Source: Vibrio thalassae (GTDB taxonomy: Bacteria; Pseudomonadota; Gammaproteobacteria; Enterobacterales; Vibrionaceae). Taken from it: a stretch of 64,000 bases of DNA. The stretch spans positions 124,001 through 188,000 of the forward strand of contig NZ_OANU01000123.1 of NCBI RefSeq assembly GCF_900089835.1, written 5' to 3'. The notes beneath the pieces are model-generated. The model saw nothing but the letters and a program-made list of their open reading frames with translations. It did no database searches and was not told where the DNA came from. This document shows positions 25,400 through 33,140 of this stretch, piece by piece. Every line of letters begins with the position of its first letter. Positions within the stretch are counted from its first letter, which is position 1. A program made the translations under genes and the position numbers.

Positions 25400-25876
25400 A
25401 TGGATAAGCAAGCGCTGCTCGAAGACGTTATTACCCAACTAGAACAAAATGTTGCCGCATTAATGTCGGCAATGGAGAAAACCGTTGATGCCGCTACTAA
25501 CGAAGAAACCGTGCCTGAGCATAAATATGATACTTTAGCGCTGGAGGCATCATATCTTGCTCATGGGCAGGCAGTAAGGTTAGAGCAAATAAAAAACGAC
25601 ATCGCATTGCTTCGTAAAACGCAGGTCAAAGCGTTTTCATCGCAAGACCGCATCAAACTCACCGCTCTAGTAGACTTAGAAGATAGCGATGGTGTGGTAA
25701 ACCAGTTCTTTGTTCTCCCGTGCGCCGGTGGCGTATCTATTAAAGGGATGACAATAAAGGTCGTCACTCCACAATCGCCGTTAGGTAACGCTCTGTTAGG
25801 CCAGACGCTGGATGATGAAGTCACGGTTACCATTGGAGAGCAACCCATGCATTATGCTATCATTAACTTAATTTAA
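25400..25876 (+). CDS. GreA/GreB-family transcription elongation factor-like protein
   Basis: The 158-residue protein has an N-terminal coiled coil (about residues 1-75) and a C-terminal FKBP-like Gre domain. The latter contains VLPCAGGVSIKG, TIKVVTPQSPLGNALLGQTLDDEVTV. Gre proteins bind RNA polymerase through the secondary channel. It is shorter in acidic tip features than GreA/GreB, so its activity could differ from cleavage stimulation. The start is ATG 25400, with AAGGA upstream; the longer frame lacks this. It lies 36 bases after dinB. Confidence 0.78.
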   Translation: MDKQALLEDVITQLEQNVAALMSAMEKTVDAATNEETVPEHKYDTLALEASYLAHGQAVRLEQIKNDIALLRKTQVKAFSSQDRIKLTALVDLEDSDGVVNQFFVLPCAGGVSIKGMTIKVVTPQSPLGNALLGQTLDDEVTVTIGEQPMHYAIINLI

Positions 25877-25897
25877 GCGTATGCTATAAGGTAATTT

Positions 25898-26665
25898 ATG
25901 AACAAGCACAAGAACAAGATTGGATGTAGTCTGCTACTTGGCACTTTGTTAATGTCAGGTCAGGCTATGGCAATTGGCCAATGTGGTGTCGACATCAAGA
26001 ATGAAGTTCATTTGGATGGCGAGCAAGTGGAAATCGTTAAGGCGTCATCCTCAAAAGTATTGATAGATGAAGACAACAATCTGTTTATCAATGGAAAACC
26101 CATTGAGTTAAATCAGCTACAAAAAGAAGCTCTAGAGAGCTACCGAGAGAACATGAATAAGTATGTTCCTAAAGCCAAAGAATTGGCAGAACATGGCCTT
26201 GAGCTGACTAACGATCTCATTGATGATGTTTCAGAGAGTTTTGACAATTCAGACGCTTTTCAAAATGTTAAACAAGCGGTTGCGGAGTTTTTTACGGACG
26301 TAGAGTCTCGGTATGAACGCAATGGTGAGTTTGTCCTCAAGTCGGAAGCATTCAGCTCTTTTATGGACAACTGGGAGCAGGATGTAGCCAAAGCGAAAGA
26401 GGTGTTTAACAAGGAGTTCTTTAGTAGTGCATTTACCGCTCTTCAAGAGAAAATGAGCGAAGAGGGTGGGTTGAATTTGACCGAGTTATCCAAGCAAATG
26501 GATGAGCTTAAGACTCGAATGTCAGATACGATGAAACAGCAATCAGACTCATTGAAGCAACAAGCAGAAGACTACTGCGATTCGTTAAATGATGTCGCCC
26601 AAGAAGAGCAAGAGCTTCAAAACAAAATACCTGAGCTGAAAGATTACCAAGTCTTTACCATCTAG
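25898..26665 (+). CDS. yggN: DUF2884 (YggN-like) periplasmic protein
   Basis: The function is unknown. The 255-residue protein has a signal peptide (hydrophobic LLLGTLLMSGQAMA) and a mature part starting IGQCGVDI. A helical, charged body follows, with a C-terminal coiled coil rich in Glu, Lys and Gln (ELKTRMSDTMKQQSDSLKQQ). This matches the YggN/DUF2884 family. AAGGT lies upstream of the ATG. The 20-bp stem terminator at 26684 ends the unit. Confidence 0.75.
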   Translation: MNKHKNKIGCSLLLGTLLMSGQAMAIGQCGVDIKNEVHLDGEQVEIVKASSSKVLIDEDNNLFINGKPIELNQLQKEALESYRENMNKYVPKAKELAEHGLELTNDLIDDVSESFDNSDAFQNVKQAVAEFFTDVESRYERNGEFVLKSEAFSSFMDNWEQDVAKAKEVFNKEFFSSAFTALQEKMSEEGGLNLTELSKQMDELKTRMSDTMKQQSDSLKQQAEDYCDSLNDVAQEEQELQNKIPELKDYQVFTI

Positions 26666-26683
26666 CCTGCGACCGATTTGAAC

Positions 26684-26730
26684 TACAAGAAAAGCTTCGC
26701 TAACGAATAATTAGCGAAGCTTTTCTTGTA
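26684..26730. terminator. Long bidirectional-type terminator after yggN
   Basis: TACAAGAAAAGCTTCGCTAA and its exact 20-base complement are separated by seven bases. Within it the GC-rich part is followed by TTTTCTTGT on the plus strand. Confidence 0.85.
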
Positions 26731-26850
26731 AATGTTATCGATTTGTTCTGTTTTTGTCGTCGTTATTGATGATTGGTGCTTTTATTCTCATGTGGTGAAA
26801 AACTTACTGTCATCTCTGGGTGTTAAATTAGAGTATTTCACTAAATTAAA

Positions 26851-26879
26851 TTGCACGAATTGGATTTTTAACATACTGT
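26851..26879 (+). promoter_or_regulatory. Candidate promoter of the NSS transporter gene
   Basis: TTGCAC and TACTGT are spaced by 17 bp and end 31 bases before the GTG start at 26911. Confidence 0.45.
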
Positions 26880-26910
26880 ATCAGCAAACTAGTACGGTGT
26901 GATAATTTCA

Positions 26911-28278
26911 GTGGATATTTCTAACTCTTCTTCAGCTCCAAGGGAGCACTTTGGATCTCGACTCGGTTTTATATTAGCAGCCGCTGGTGCTGCCGTCGGT
27001 CTAGGTAACATCTGGGGCTTCCCGACTCAAGCTGCTAGTAATGGTGGCGGTGCATTTCTATTGGTTTATTTGGTGATGATATTAGTCGTCGCTTTCCCAA
27101 TGTTGGTAGCCGAGATGGCTATCGGTCGTCATGGTCAGGCGAACCCAGTTGATAGTATGAAATCGCTAACGAGCAGTGCTTTGGGTAAGCGTGCCGGAGG
27201 CATTGTTGGTTGGATTGGCCTTTCTGTCCCTTGCGCAGTGTTGGCCTTTTATTCGATAGTGGGTGGCTGGTTAATTTGTTTTTTGTTTGGAGCCTTGGCT
27301 GATATTGCAGGCTTTTCCGCGCTTGCCGATTGGTTTAAGGGATTCAGCGTTGAAAGGAATGTATTTGGCACCATAGTGTTTTATCTTCTTACGATCTTGA
27401 TTGTCCAAGGTGGCGTTAAACACGGTATCGAAAAATGGTCGACGAGATTAATGCCGTCGTTGTTCATTTTGTTTGCACTATTGTTTGTTTACATCATGAT
27501 GCAGCAGGGAGCAATGGAAGGGCTGAAGCACTATCTGATTCCGGACTTTGAGAAAGTGTGGGATAGAAAGTTGATTCTGGCTGCGATGGGGCAGGGTTTT
27601 TTCTCTTTAACCATTGGTGGCTGCTCTATGTTGATCTATGGTTCGTATCTTTCTAAAAAAGAGAACCTGCCGAAGATGGCAATGAACGTGACGTTGGTAG
27701 ACACCGCGGTCGCTTTCATTGCGGGGCTTGTTGTTATGCCAGCTATGTTTGTCGCGATGCAAAAAGGCGTACAGATCTACGCTGAAGATGGCTCGCTGCT
27801 TAGCTCGGACACTCTCGTCTTTACCGTTCTGCCATTAATGTTCGAATCGCTTGGTATGTTGGGCTTAGTGTTCTCGGTTGTGTTTTTCATCTTGTTGACA
27901 ATCGCAGCACTGACCTCGTCCATTTCAATGCTGGAATGCCCTGTTGCGCTAGTAGATGAGCGTTTCAAAACGGGTCGCAAGAAAACCAGTTGGGTATTAG
28001 GTGCACTTATCGCTTTATTTAGTGTTTATATTGTCTTCAACTTTGGTGAGTTATTTGGTTTGGTCGCTATGGTTGCTACTCAGTATTTGCAACCCGTCGC
28101 TGCGCTGTTGTTCTGTGTGTTCGGTGGTTGGGTATGGAGTCGAGCCAGTAAGATAAAAGAGCTTGAACAGGGTTGTCCAGATCTTCAATTAGGATGGTTT
28201 GGTAAAATTTGGCCGTTTTACGTGAAGTTTATCTGTCCGATCCTAGTGGCAACCGTCATCTGGGCATCATTCGGTTAA
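26911..28278 (+). CDS. Sodium-dependent transporter, NSS/SNF family
   Basis: This inner-membrane Na+ symporter, probably for an amino acid or related amine, has about 12 hydrophobic segments. It carries the signature GFILAAAGAAVGLGNIWGFP, where LeuT-type proteins bind Na+ and substrate. Other family blocks are NGGGAFLLVYLV and the helix 6-8 region FFSLTIGGCSMLIYGSYL. The start is uncertain (GTG 26911 or GTG 26899), neither with a strong ribosome-binding site. The substrate cannot be told from sequence. Confidence 0.88.
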   Translation: MDISNSSSAPREHFGSRLGFILAAAGAAVGLGNIWGFPTQAASNGGGAFLLVYLVMILVVAFPMLVAEMAIGRHGQANPVDSMKSLTSSALGKRAGGIVGWIGLSVPCAVLAFYSIVGGWLICFLFGALADIAGFSALADWFKGFSVERNVFGTIVFYLLTILIVQGGVKHGIEKWSTRLMPSLFILFALLFVYIMMQQGAMEGLKHYLIPDFEKVWDRKLILAAMGQGFFSLTIGGCSMLIYGSYLSKKENLPKMAMNVTLVDTAVAFIAGLVVMPAMFVAMQKGVQIYAEDGSLLSSDTLVFTVLPLMFESLGMLGLVFSVVFFILLTIAALTSSISMLECPVALVDERFKTGRKKTSWVLGALIALFSVYIVFNFGELFGLVAMVATQYLQPVAALLFCVFGGWVWSRASKIKELEQGCPDLQLGWFGKIWPFYVKFICPILVATVIWASFG

Positions 28279-28297
28279 GTTATCGATGCCATTAATG

Positions 28298-28333
28298 AAC
28301 GAAAAAGCTCTGCCTAGGCAGAGCTTTTTCGTT
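28298..28333. terminator. Bidirectional terminator (36-bp palindrome)
   Basis: A fully symmetric sequence centred on CCTAGG, with arms reading AACGAAAAAGCTCTGCC and its complement. It lies between the convergent NSS transporter and DUF4250 genes. Confidence 0.9.
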
Positions 28334-28350
28334 AACCAAGGTGGAGTGGC

Positions 28351-28542
28351 CTAACGGAACTGCCCAGCCTCTGGTAGAAAGTCAAATCCAGCTTGCGCTA
28401 ACTTATCGATTAATGCTGATTTGCTGATGTCAAAAAAGCGTGTGAGTTCATCAAGATTACCGCCAAAATCATCTCTTAGCTTCATGTTAACAATACTCAT
28501 AAGCATAACGGGATCCATCGTCTCAAAGTTTGCTAAATTCAT
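28351..28542 (-). CDS. DUF4250 small protein
   Basis: The 63-residue cytoplasmic protein has MNLANFETMDPVMLMSIVNM at the start and FDFLPEAGQFR at the end, the DUF4250 hallmarks. The function is unknown. The middle segment (ISKSALIDKLAQAGF) could be a small helix-turn-helix. I start at ATG 28542; the longer frame would overlap the yaeP 3' end. It lies 10 bases after yaeP on the same strand. Confidence 0.82.
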   Translation of the reverse strand: MNLANFETMDPVMLMSIVNMKLRDDFGGNLDELTRFFDISKSALIDKLAQAGFDFLPEAGQFR

Positions 28543-28552
28543 GTTTTGGTCT

Positions 28553-28759
28553 CTATTTATCTTCAAAGTCAGAAATCAGTAGGTTTGCAGCTGCAAACGC
28601 CGCTTTTTCACGCGCGTCTTTTGGTAATGATTCGTCCGCAGCAATGTCATTTAATGCGCGAACCGCACATGCAATGGCCTGAGGCACATAGCCCTGATCT
28701 CCGCTACCGATTTGGGCATAAATTTCTCTTACTAAATCACAACAACCGTAAACTTGCAT
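28553..28759 (-). CDS. yaeP: YaeP family protein (UPF0253)
   Basis: The 68 residues match YaeP: YAQIGSGDQGYVPQAIACAVRALNDIAAD and the REKAAFAAANLLISDFEDK ending. It is a small, mostly helical cytoplasmic protein of unknown function, with GAGAG before the ATG. It is co-transcribed with the DUF4250 gene. Confidence 0.88.
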   Translation of the reverse strand: MQVYGCCDLVREIYAQIGSGDQGYVPQAIACAVRALNDIAADESLPKDAREKAAFAAANLLISDFEDK

Positions 28760-28841
28760 ATCAATGCTCTCTGTAAATGATAACTTGTCTCAATATACAC
28801 ATGGGAGCTGGAAAAAACAAAATTGCCGTTTGATATGAAAC

Positions 28842-28874
28842 AAAAAAGCCGATGTTGTGGTTAAACATCGGCTT
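28842..28874 (-). terminator. Terminator of pepD
   Basis: On the minus strand AAGCCGATGTT pairs with AACATCGGCTT across a 7-base loop, followed by TTTTTTG. Confidence 0.88.
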
Positions 28875-28898
28875 AATAATGGCGATTAAAACAGCAGG

Positions 28899-30368
28899 TT
28901 ATGCTTTAGCAGGGATAGCTTCTAGCAGAGCGACCATTTGGTTCCAGAACAATTCAACGGTATCAATTTTCACTTTCTCATCTGGTGAGTGCGGAAATTT
29001 AATCGTTGGGCCGAAAGAGACCATATCCATATTAGGGTAAGGTTCTTTGAATAGACCGCATTCTAAACCCGCGTGAATGACCATGATATTTGGCTTGTGA
29101 CCGTAGATGCCTTCGTACATATCGCGGAAGATTGCCATGATTTCTGATTCTGGATCTGGTTTCCAACCAGGGTAGGCTCCTGAGCATTGAATGCTTGCAC
29201 CAGCAAGTTCTGCAATAGAGGCAAGCATTCCTTCAACTTGTGAACGTCCAGAATCAATGAGGGAGCGAACTAAGCAAAGCACTTCAACTTTGTCTGCTTG
29301 AGTCGTGATCACACCAACATTTAGAGAGGTTTCTACAACCCCTTCAATGTCGTCACTCATGCGAATCACGCCATTTGGGCAGGCATTGAGTGCGGCAACA
29401 AAGCGCGTTTGAGATTCAATTGTGAAGGTTTCAGCTAAATCGGCCGCGTCATTAAAGGTAACAATGTCAGTTTCAATGGCACCGAGTTCAGATTTAAGCA
29501 GTTCAGTATAAAAACTGTATAGCTCGTCAAGCTTGGCTAGGTTTGCTTCAGGAAGTGCCAGAGTGACAAAACCTTCACGAGGAATGGCATTGCGCAAACT
29601 GCCACCACGGAATTCAATCAGACGAGCATCGAGTTCCTTAGCGTGACCAGCTAAGAAGCGAGCGAGAAGTTTATTGGCATTACCACGACCAGTATGAATG
29701 TCGCAGCCAGAGTGACCACCTTTAAGGCCCTTTAAGGTGAGTTGACGGGCTACGTAACCTTCTGGTGCTGACTCACGTGTGATGTCTAACGTCAGCGCTG
29801 CATCGATACCGCCCGCACAGCCCATATAGACTTCGCCTTCTTGTTCAGAATCGGTGTTAAGTAGAATTTCACCTTCTAACCAACCAGACTCTAGGCCAAA
29901 CGCGCCGGTCATTCCTGCTTCTTCATCAATAGTCAGTAACACTTCTAGTGGGCCATGCTTGATATCATTAGAAGCAAGGACGGCCAAGCATGTCGCCATA
30001 CCAATACCGTTATCAGCACCCAGAGTTGTGCCTTTTGCCGTTACCCATTCACCATCGACATAAGGCTGAATCGGGTCGACAGTAAAGTCATGGTCGGTGT
30101 CTTCATTCTTTTGCGGCACCATATCGATGTGCGCTTGTAGAACGACACCTTTTTTGTTTTCCATGCCTGCGGTTGCTGGTTTCTTAATGAAGACGTTGCC
30201 AGTTGTGTCACGCTTTACGTCTAAGCCTTGCTCTTTAGCCCAGCCTACAATGTACTCAGCTAGAGCTTCTTCGTGCTTAGATGGGTGTGGGATTGAGCAG
30301 ATTTTATCGAAAAATTGCCAGACAGGTGCTGGTGACAACTTACTGATTTCAGAATGGAATTCAGACAC
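28899..30368 (-). CDS. pepD: Aminoacyl-histidine dipeptidase (peptidase D)
   Basis: PepD is a cytosolic M20 zinc dipeptidase hydrolysing Xaa-His and other dipeptides. Over 489 residues it shows metal ligands His80 and Asp82 (QAHIDMVPQ), Asp119 (LGADNGIG), and the catalytic/ligand pair Glu149-Glu150 (TIDEEAGM). A long lid domain sits between. The start is GTG 30368, preceded by AAGGAGAG five bases upstream. It is divergent from the candidate vcdRP RNA. Confidence 0.95.
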   Translation of the reverse strand: MSEFHSEISKLSPAPVWQFFDKICSIPHPSKHEEALAEYIVGWAKEQGLDVKRDTTGNVFIKKPATAGMENKKGVVLQAHIDMVPQKNEDTDHDFTVDPIQPYVDGEWVTAKGTTLGADNGIGMATCLAVLASNDIKHGPLEVLLTIDEEAGMTGAFGLESGWLEGEILLNTDSEQEGEVYMGCAGGIDAALTLDITRESAPEGYVARQLTLKGLKGGHSGCDIHTGRGNANKLLARFLAGHAKELDARLIEFRGGSLRNAIPREGFVTLALPEANLAKLDELYSFYTELLKSELGAIETDIVTFNDAADLAETFTIESQTRFVAALNACPNGVIRMSDDIEGVVETSLNVGVITTQADKVEVLCLVRSLIDSGRSQVEGMLASIAELAGASIQCSGAYPGWKPDPESEIMAIFRDMYEGIYGHKPNIMVIHAGLECGLFKEPYPNMDMVSFGPTIKFPHSPDEKVKIDTVELFWNQMVALLEAIPAKA

Positions 30369-30631
30369 GGAACTCTCCTTTTGACGGGCTTTGCTAGATA
30401 GATGTTCCCCAGATTTCTCATATTTCGATGGGAATCTCTGGTTTTCTAGCTTATTTAAGATAAAGCAAAGGATAACATTAGTTGTAAACAGGTAGTAGTC
30501 AAACCTTGTGTCTCTTGTCGTCGTGGTAGTAAAGCTTAGTTACCATTGTTAAATAATACAGAGCTCATATCCAAGGGGGAGGTTATGTAATTTAATTACA
30601 AAATAACGTAATTAATAAGATTTAATTTTAG

Positions 30632-30659
30632 TTATTGTGACTTATATCGCTTTTATACT
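30632..30659 (+). promoter_or_regulatory. Candidate promoter with overlapping CRP-like site for the vcdRP-like RNA
   Basis: TTATTG (30632-30637) and TATACT (30654-30659) are spaced by 16 bp. TGTGACTTATATCGCT (30636-30651) matches the CRP half-site perfectly on the left and poorly on the right. It lies between -35 and -10, where CRP would repress. A second promoter-like pair, TTGTAA and TATTCT, lies at 30659-30686. Confidence 0.45.
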
Positions 30660-30805
30660 TGTAATAAAAAACCAATATGGTATTCTTTTGAACAGTTGAG
30701 AGAATCAACGATACTGCTCATGGAAAGAGCCCGATTTATCGCCTCCAAGGAACCGAGATTCAAAGCAAACTATGCATAATGATGTTTTGTTAGAAGGTGA
30801 TGTTT

Positions 30806-30892
30806 ATGAAAGGTTTAGCAAGCGCGATGTTTTGGACAACTCAAAACGTATACACAAAAGACTTCGCGTACAATGTCTACTTTGGTAGATAG
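30806..30892 (+). CDS. vcdP: Small protein, 28 aa (VcdP-like)
   Basis: ATG 30806 is preceded by AAGG at 30795-30798, and the frame runs 28 codons to TAG. The peptide (MKGLASAMFWTTQNVYTKDF...) is rich in aromatic residues with no membrane segment. Its size and its position inside a terminated RNA fit VcdP, the small protein of VcdRP that binds citrate synthase GltA. The overlapping frame from ATG 30773 has no ribosome-binding site. Confidence 0.55.
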   Translation: MKGLASAMFWTTQNVYTKDFAYNVYFGR

Positions 30893-30965
30893 TGAACGAT
30901 TTATACCCCTATATTTAGAATTTTTCGTTGGTTATATACCCCAATTGATGACCAAATTATTCTAC

Positions 30966-30993
30966 CGCCACTCAACTGAGTGGCGTTTTTTTT
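30966..30993 (+). terminator. Terminator of the vcdRP-like RNA
   Basis: CGCCACTC and GAGTGGCG form an 8-bp stem around AACT, followed by eight Ts; this is typical of Hfq-binding RNAs. Confidence 0.92.
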
Positions 30994-31222
30994 GTCTTTT
31001 ATCTCCCCAAACTACCGTCTTAATCTCAAAAAACGTTCAAATAGTGAACGAACGGTAAATAGCCTGACTACACTGAATTCTATTGGCGATTGAGTAACTA
31101 CATCAAATTGTTAGTTATTGTTACCGAATAGGTTTCATATCAACTTAAAATTATTTGGTTTAGAGTCAAAATTCTAGGTGGAATTTGCGTTTTGATAACC
31201 TTATAATTCGCGCCAATCGTTT

Positions 31223-31238
31223 ACGCAACCGTTTACTT
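31223..31238. promoter_or_regulatory. PurR operator upstream of the purine permease gene
   Basis: ACGCAACCGTTTACTT matches the PurR consensus ACGCAAnCGTTTnCnT. A second weaker copy (CCAATCGTTTAC) overlaps its left edge from about 31213. A -10 hexamer TATAAT lies at 31202-31207, so both sites cover the start of transcription. Confidence 0.75.
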
Positions 31239-31260
31239 TTTACATTTTAGGGATTCGATT

Positions 31261-32553
31261 ATGCTCGAAAGGCTGTTTAAACTCAGTGAACATGGCACCA
31301 ATGTGCGCACTGAGATCATCGCAGGTTTAACAACCTTCCTGACGATGGCTTACATTATTTTTGTTAACCCAGCAATTCTAGCTGATGCAGGCATGGATCG
31401 CGGCGCAGTATTCGTTGCTACCTGTCTTGCGGCTGCTATTGGCTGTTTCATCATGGGCTTCGTAGCTAACTATCCAATCGCACAGGCTCCTGGTATGGGA
31501 CTGAATGCGTTCTTTACCTACGCTGTTGTGCTAGGTATGGGTTACACATGGCAAGTGGCTCTAGCGGCAGTATTCTGCTCAGGTGTCTTGTTCATCCTTT
31601 TGAGTGTTTTCAAAATTCGTGAGTGGATCATTAACTCCATTCCAATGTCGCTCAGAACCGGTATTTCTGCCGGTATTGGTCTATTTTTGGCACTTATCGC
31701 GCTGAAAAACGCGGGTATTGTTGTCGATAACCCAGCAACACTGGTTTCGCTTGGTCATATCACGTCATTGCCAGCAACTCTCGCTGCAGTTGGTTTCTTC
31801 CTGACTATTGCACTTGTACACCGTGGTGTAAAAGGTGCAGTAATGATCGCTATCTTGGCGGTAACCGGTCTTGGTCTTATGTTTGGTGACGTGCAGTGGG
31901 GCGGTATCATGTCTGCTCCACCAAGCATTGCGCCTACCTTCATGCAATTAGATTTCTCAGCCGTGTTTGAGATCGGCATGATTTCAGTGGTATTTGCTTT
32001 CTTATTCGTCGACTTGTTTGACACTGCAGGTACGCTGGTTGGCGTTGCTCAAAAAGCAGATTTAATCGGCAAAGATGGCAAAATCCCACGCTTGAACAAA
32101 GCGCTTCTAGCGGATTCAACAGCGACATCAGTAGGTGCACTACTGGGTACGTCAAACACAACCTCATATGTAGAGAGTACAGCAGGTGTGGCTGCTGGCG
32201 GTCGTACAGGTCTGACTGCAGTTGTTGTTGGCATTTTGTTTGTACTTGCTTTATTCTTCTCGCCTTTGGCGGGTATGATCCCAGCTTACGCAACTGCAGG
32301 TGCTCTGTTTTACGTAGCAATTCTTATGATGTCTGGTCTAGTTGGTATCGACTGGAGAGACATTACAGAAGCTGCGCCGGTTGTTGTAACTTGCTTGCTG
32401 ATGCCTTTTACATTCTCTATTGCAGAAGGTATCTCGTTAGGTTTCATTGCTTACGCGGCGATCAAAGCATTGAGTGGTAAAGGACGTGACGTTTCCCTAA
32501 GTGTATGGGTAATGTCGGCAATCTTTATCATGAAGTACATTTTGGCTGCATAA
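31261..32553 (+). CDS. Purine (adenine/guanine/hypoxanthine) permease, NCS2/AzgA-like family
   Basis: This is an inner-membrane nucleobase importer of 430 residues with 12 or more hydrophobic segments. The AzgA-like blocks are present: GLTTFLTMAYIIFVNPAIL, APGMGLNAFFTYAVV, FLFVDLFDTAGTLVGVA and LLGTSNTTSYVESTAG. The PurR site upstream and the gpt gene 31 bases downstream support a purine substrate. Which base it prefers cannot be settled here. Confidence 0.9.
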   Translation: MLERLFKLSEHGTNVRTEIIAGLTTFLTMAYIIFVNPAILADAGMDRGAVFVATCLAAAIGCFIMGFVANYPIAQAPGMGLNAFFTYAVVLGMGYTWQVALAAVFCSGVLFILLSVFKIREWIINSIPMSLRTGISAGIGLFLALIALKNAGIVVDNPATLVSLGHITSLPATLAAVGFFLTIALVHRGVKGAVMIAILAVTGLGLMFGDVQWGGIMSAPPSIAPTFMQLDFSAVFEIGMISVVFAFLFVDLFDTAGTLVGVAQKADLIGKDGKIPRLNKALLADSTATSVGALLGTSNTTSYVESTAGVAAGGRTGLTAVVVGILFVLALFFSPLAGMIPAYATAGALFYVAILMMSGLVGIDWRDITEAAPVVVTCLLMPFTFSIAEGISLGFIAYAAIKALSGKGRDVSLSVWVMSAIFIMKYILAA

Positions 32554-32584
32554 CGCACGAACACGTTTTAATTAGGTTTTTACT

Positions 32585-33049
32585 ATGGCTAACAAATTCA
32601 TCATCACATGGGACAATATGCACGCATATTGCCGTCAACTTGCTGAGCGTCAAATGCCAGCAGAACAGTGGAAAGGCATTCTAGGCGTAAGCCGTGGTGG
32701 TCTGGTTCCTGCTGCAATTCTGGCTCGTGAGCTAGGTATTCGTTACGTAGATACAGTATGTATCTCTAGCTACGATCACGATCATCAGCGTGACATGACA
32801 GTGCTAAAAGCACCTGAGCATGATGGTGAAGGTTATCTAATCGTTGATGATTTAGTAGACAGTGGCGACACTGCTCGTAAGATCCGCGAGATGTACCCTA
32901 AAGCTAAATTTGTAACAGTCTGTGCGAAACCTGCGGGTGTTGAGCTTGTTGATGAATACATCGTTGACATCGCTCAGGACTGTTGGATTGAGCAACCATG
33001 GGATATGGTGCTGTCTTACGTTGAGCCAATCAACCGTAAACAAAAATAA
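32585..33049 (+). CDS. gpt: Xanthine-guanine phosphoribosyltransferase
   Basis: Gpt converts xanthine, guanine and hypoxanthine to their nucleotides using PRPP. The 154-residue type I phosphoribosyltransferase has the PRPP loop VDDLVDSGDT (residues 87-96) and GVSRGGLVPAAILAREL. It is co-oriented with the permease just upstream, giving an uptake-and-salvage pair under PurR. A terminator follows at 33071. Confidence 0.95.
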   Translation: MANKFIITWDNMHAYCRQLAERQMPAEQWKGILGVSRGGLVPAAILARELGIRYVDTVCISSYDHDHQRDMTVLKAPEHDGEGYLIVDDLVDSGDTARKIREMYPKAKFVTVCAKPAGVELVDEYIVDIAQDCWIEQPWDMVLSYVEPINRKQK

Positions 33050-33070
33050 ATACATCAATCTGTATTTGCG

Positions 33071-33101
33071 AAAAATGACCCTTTATTGGGTCATTTTTTT
33101 T
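33071..33101 (+). terminator. Terminator of gpt
   Basis: AAAAATGACCC and GGGTCATTTTT form an 11-bp stem with a 6-base loop and trailing Ts. Confidence 0.88.
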
Positions 33102-33140
33102 ATTACTATATAGGACAAAGTTCCATTAGAAGGCGATGAC

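Larger units (their letters stand above)
30666..30993 (+). ncRNA. vcdR: Candidate dual-function regulatory RNA VcdRP
   Basis: This free-standing transcript lies between pepD and the purine permease. It is bounded by a promoter-like region and a textbook terminator (30966-30993). It contains a short gene with a good ribosome-binding site. After that gene come two copies of TATACCCC (30902-30909 and 30935-30942), C-rich single-stranded-looking segments able to pair with G-rich ribosome-binding sites. VcdRP of Vibrio cholerae is known as an RNA that is CRP-repressed, base-pairs with sugar-transporter mRNAs and encodes a 29-residue citrate synthase activator. The assignment is by architecture; I could not compare sequences. 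Confidence 0.55.

Noticed and set aside
28298..28333. 36-bp palindrome as a mobile-element end or operator
   Set aside because: It lies between convergent genes with A/T runs at the ends, which is explained by a bidirectional terminator.
30666..30800. Possible known riboswitch in the leader of the small RNA
   Set aside because: I compared it mentally with purine, glycine, c-di-GMP, TPP, FMN, Mg2+ and preQ1 consensus cores and found no match.
30873..31058. 61-codon frame starting inside the vcdRP-like RNA
   Set aside because: It runs through the terminator hairpin and T-tract and lacks a ribosome-binding site.
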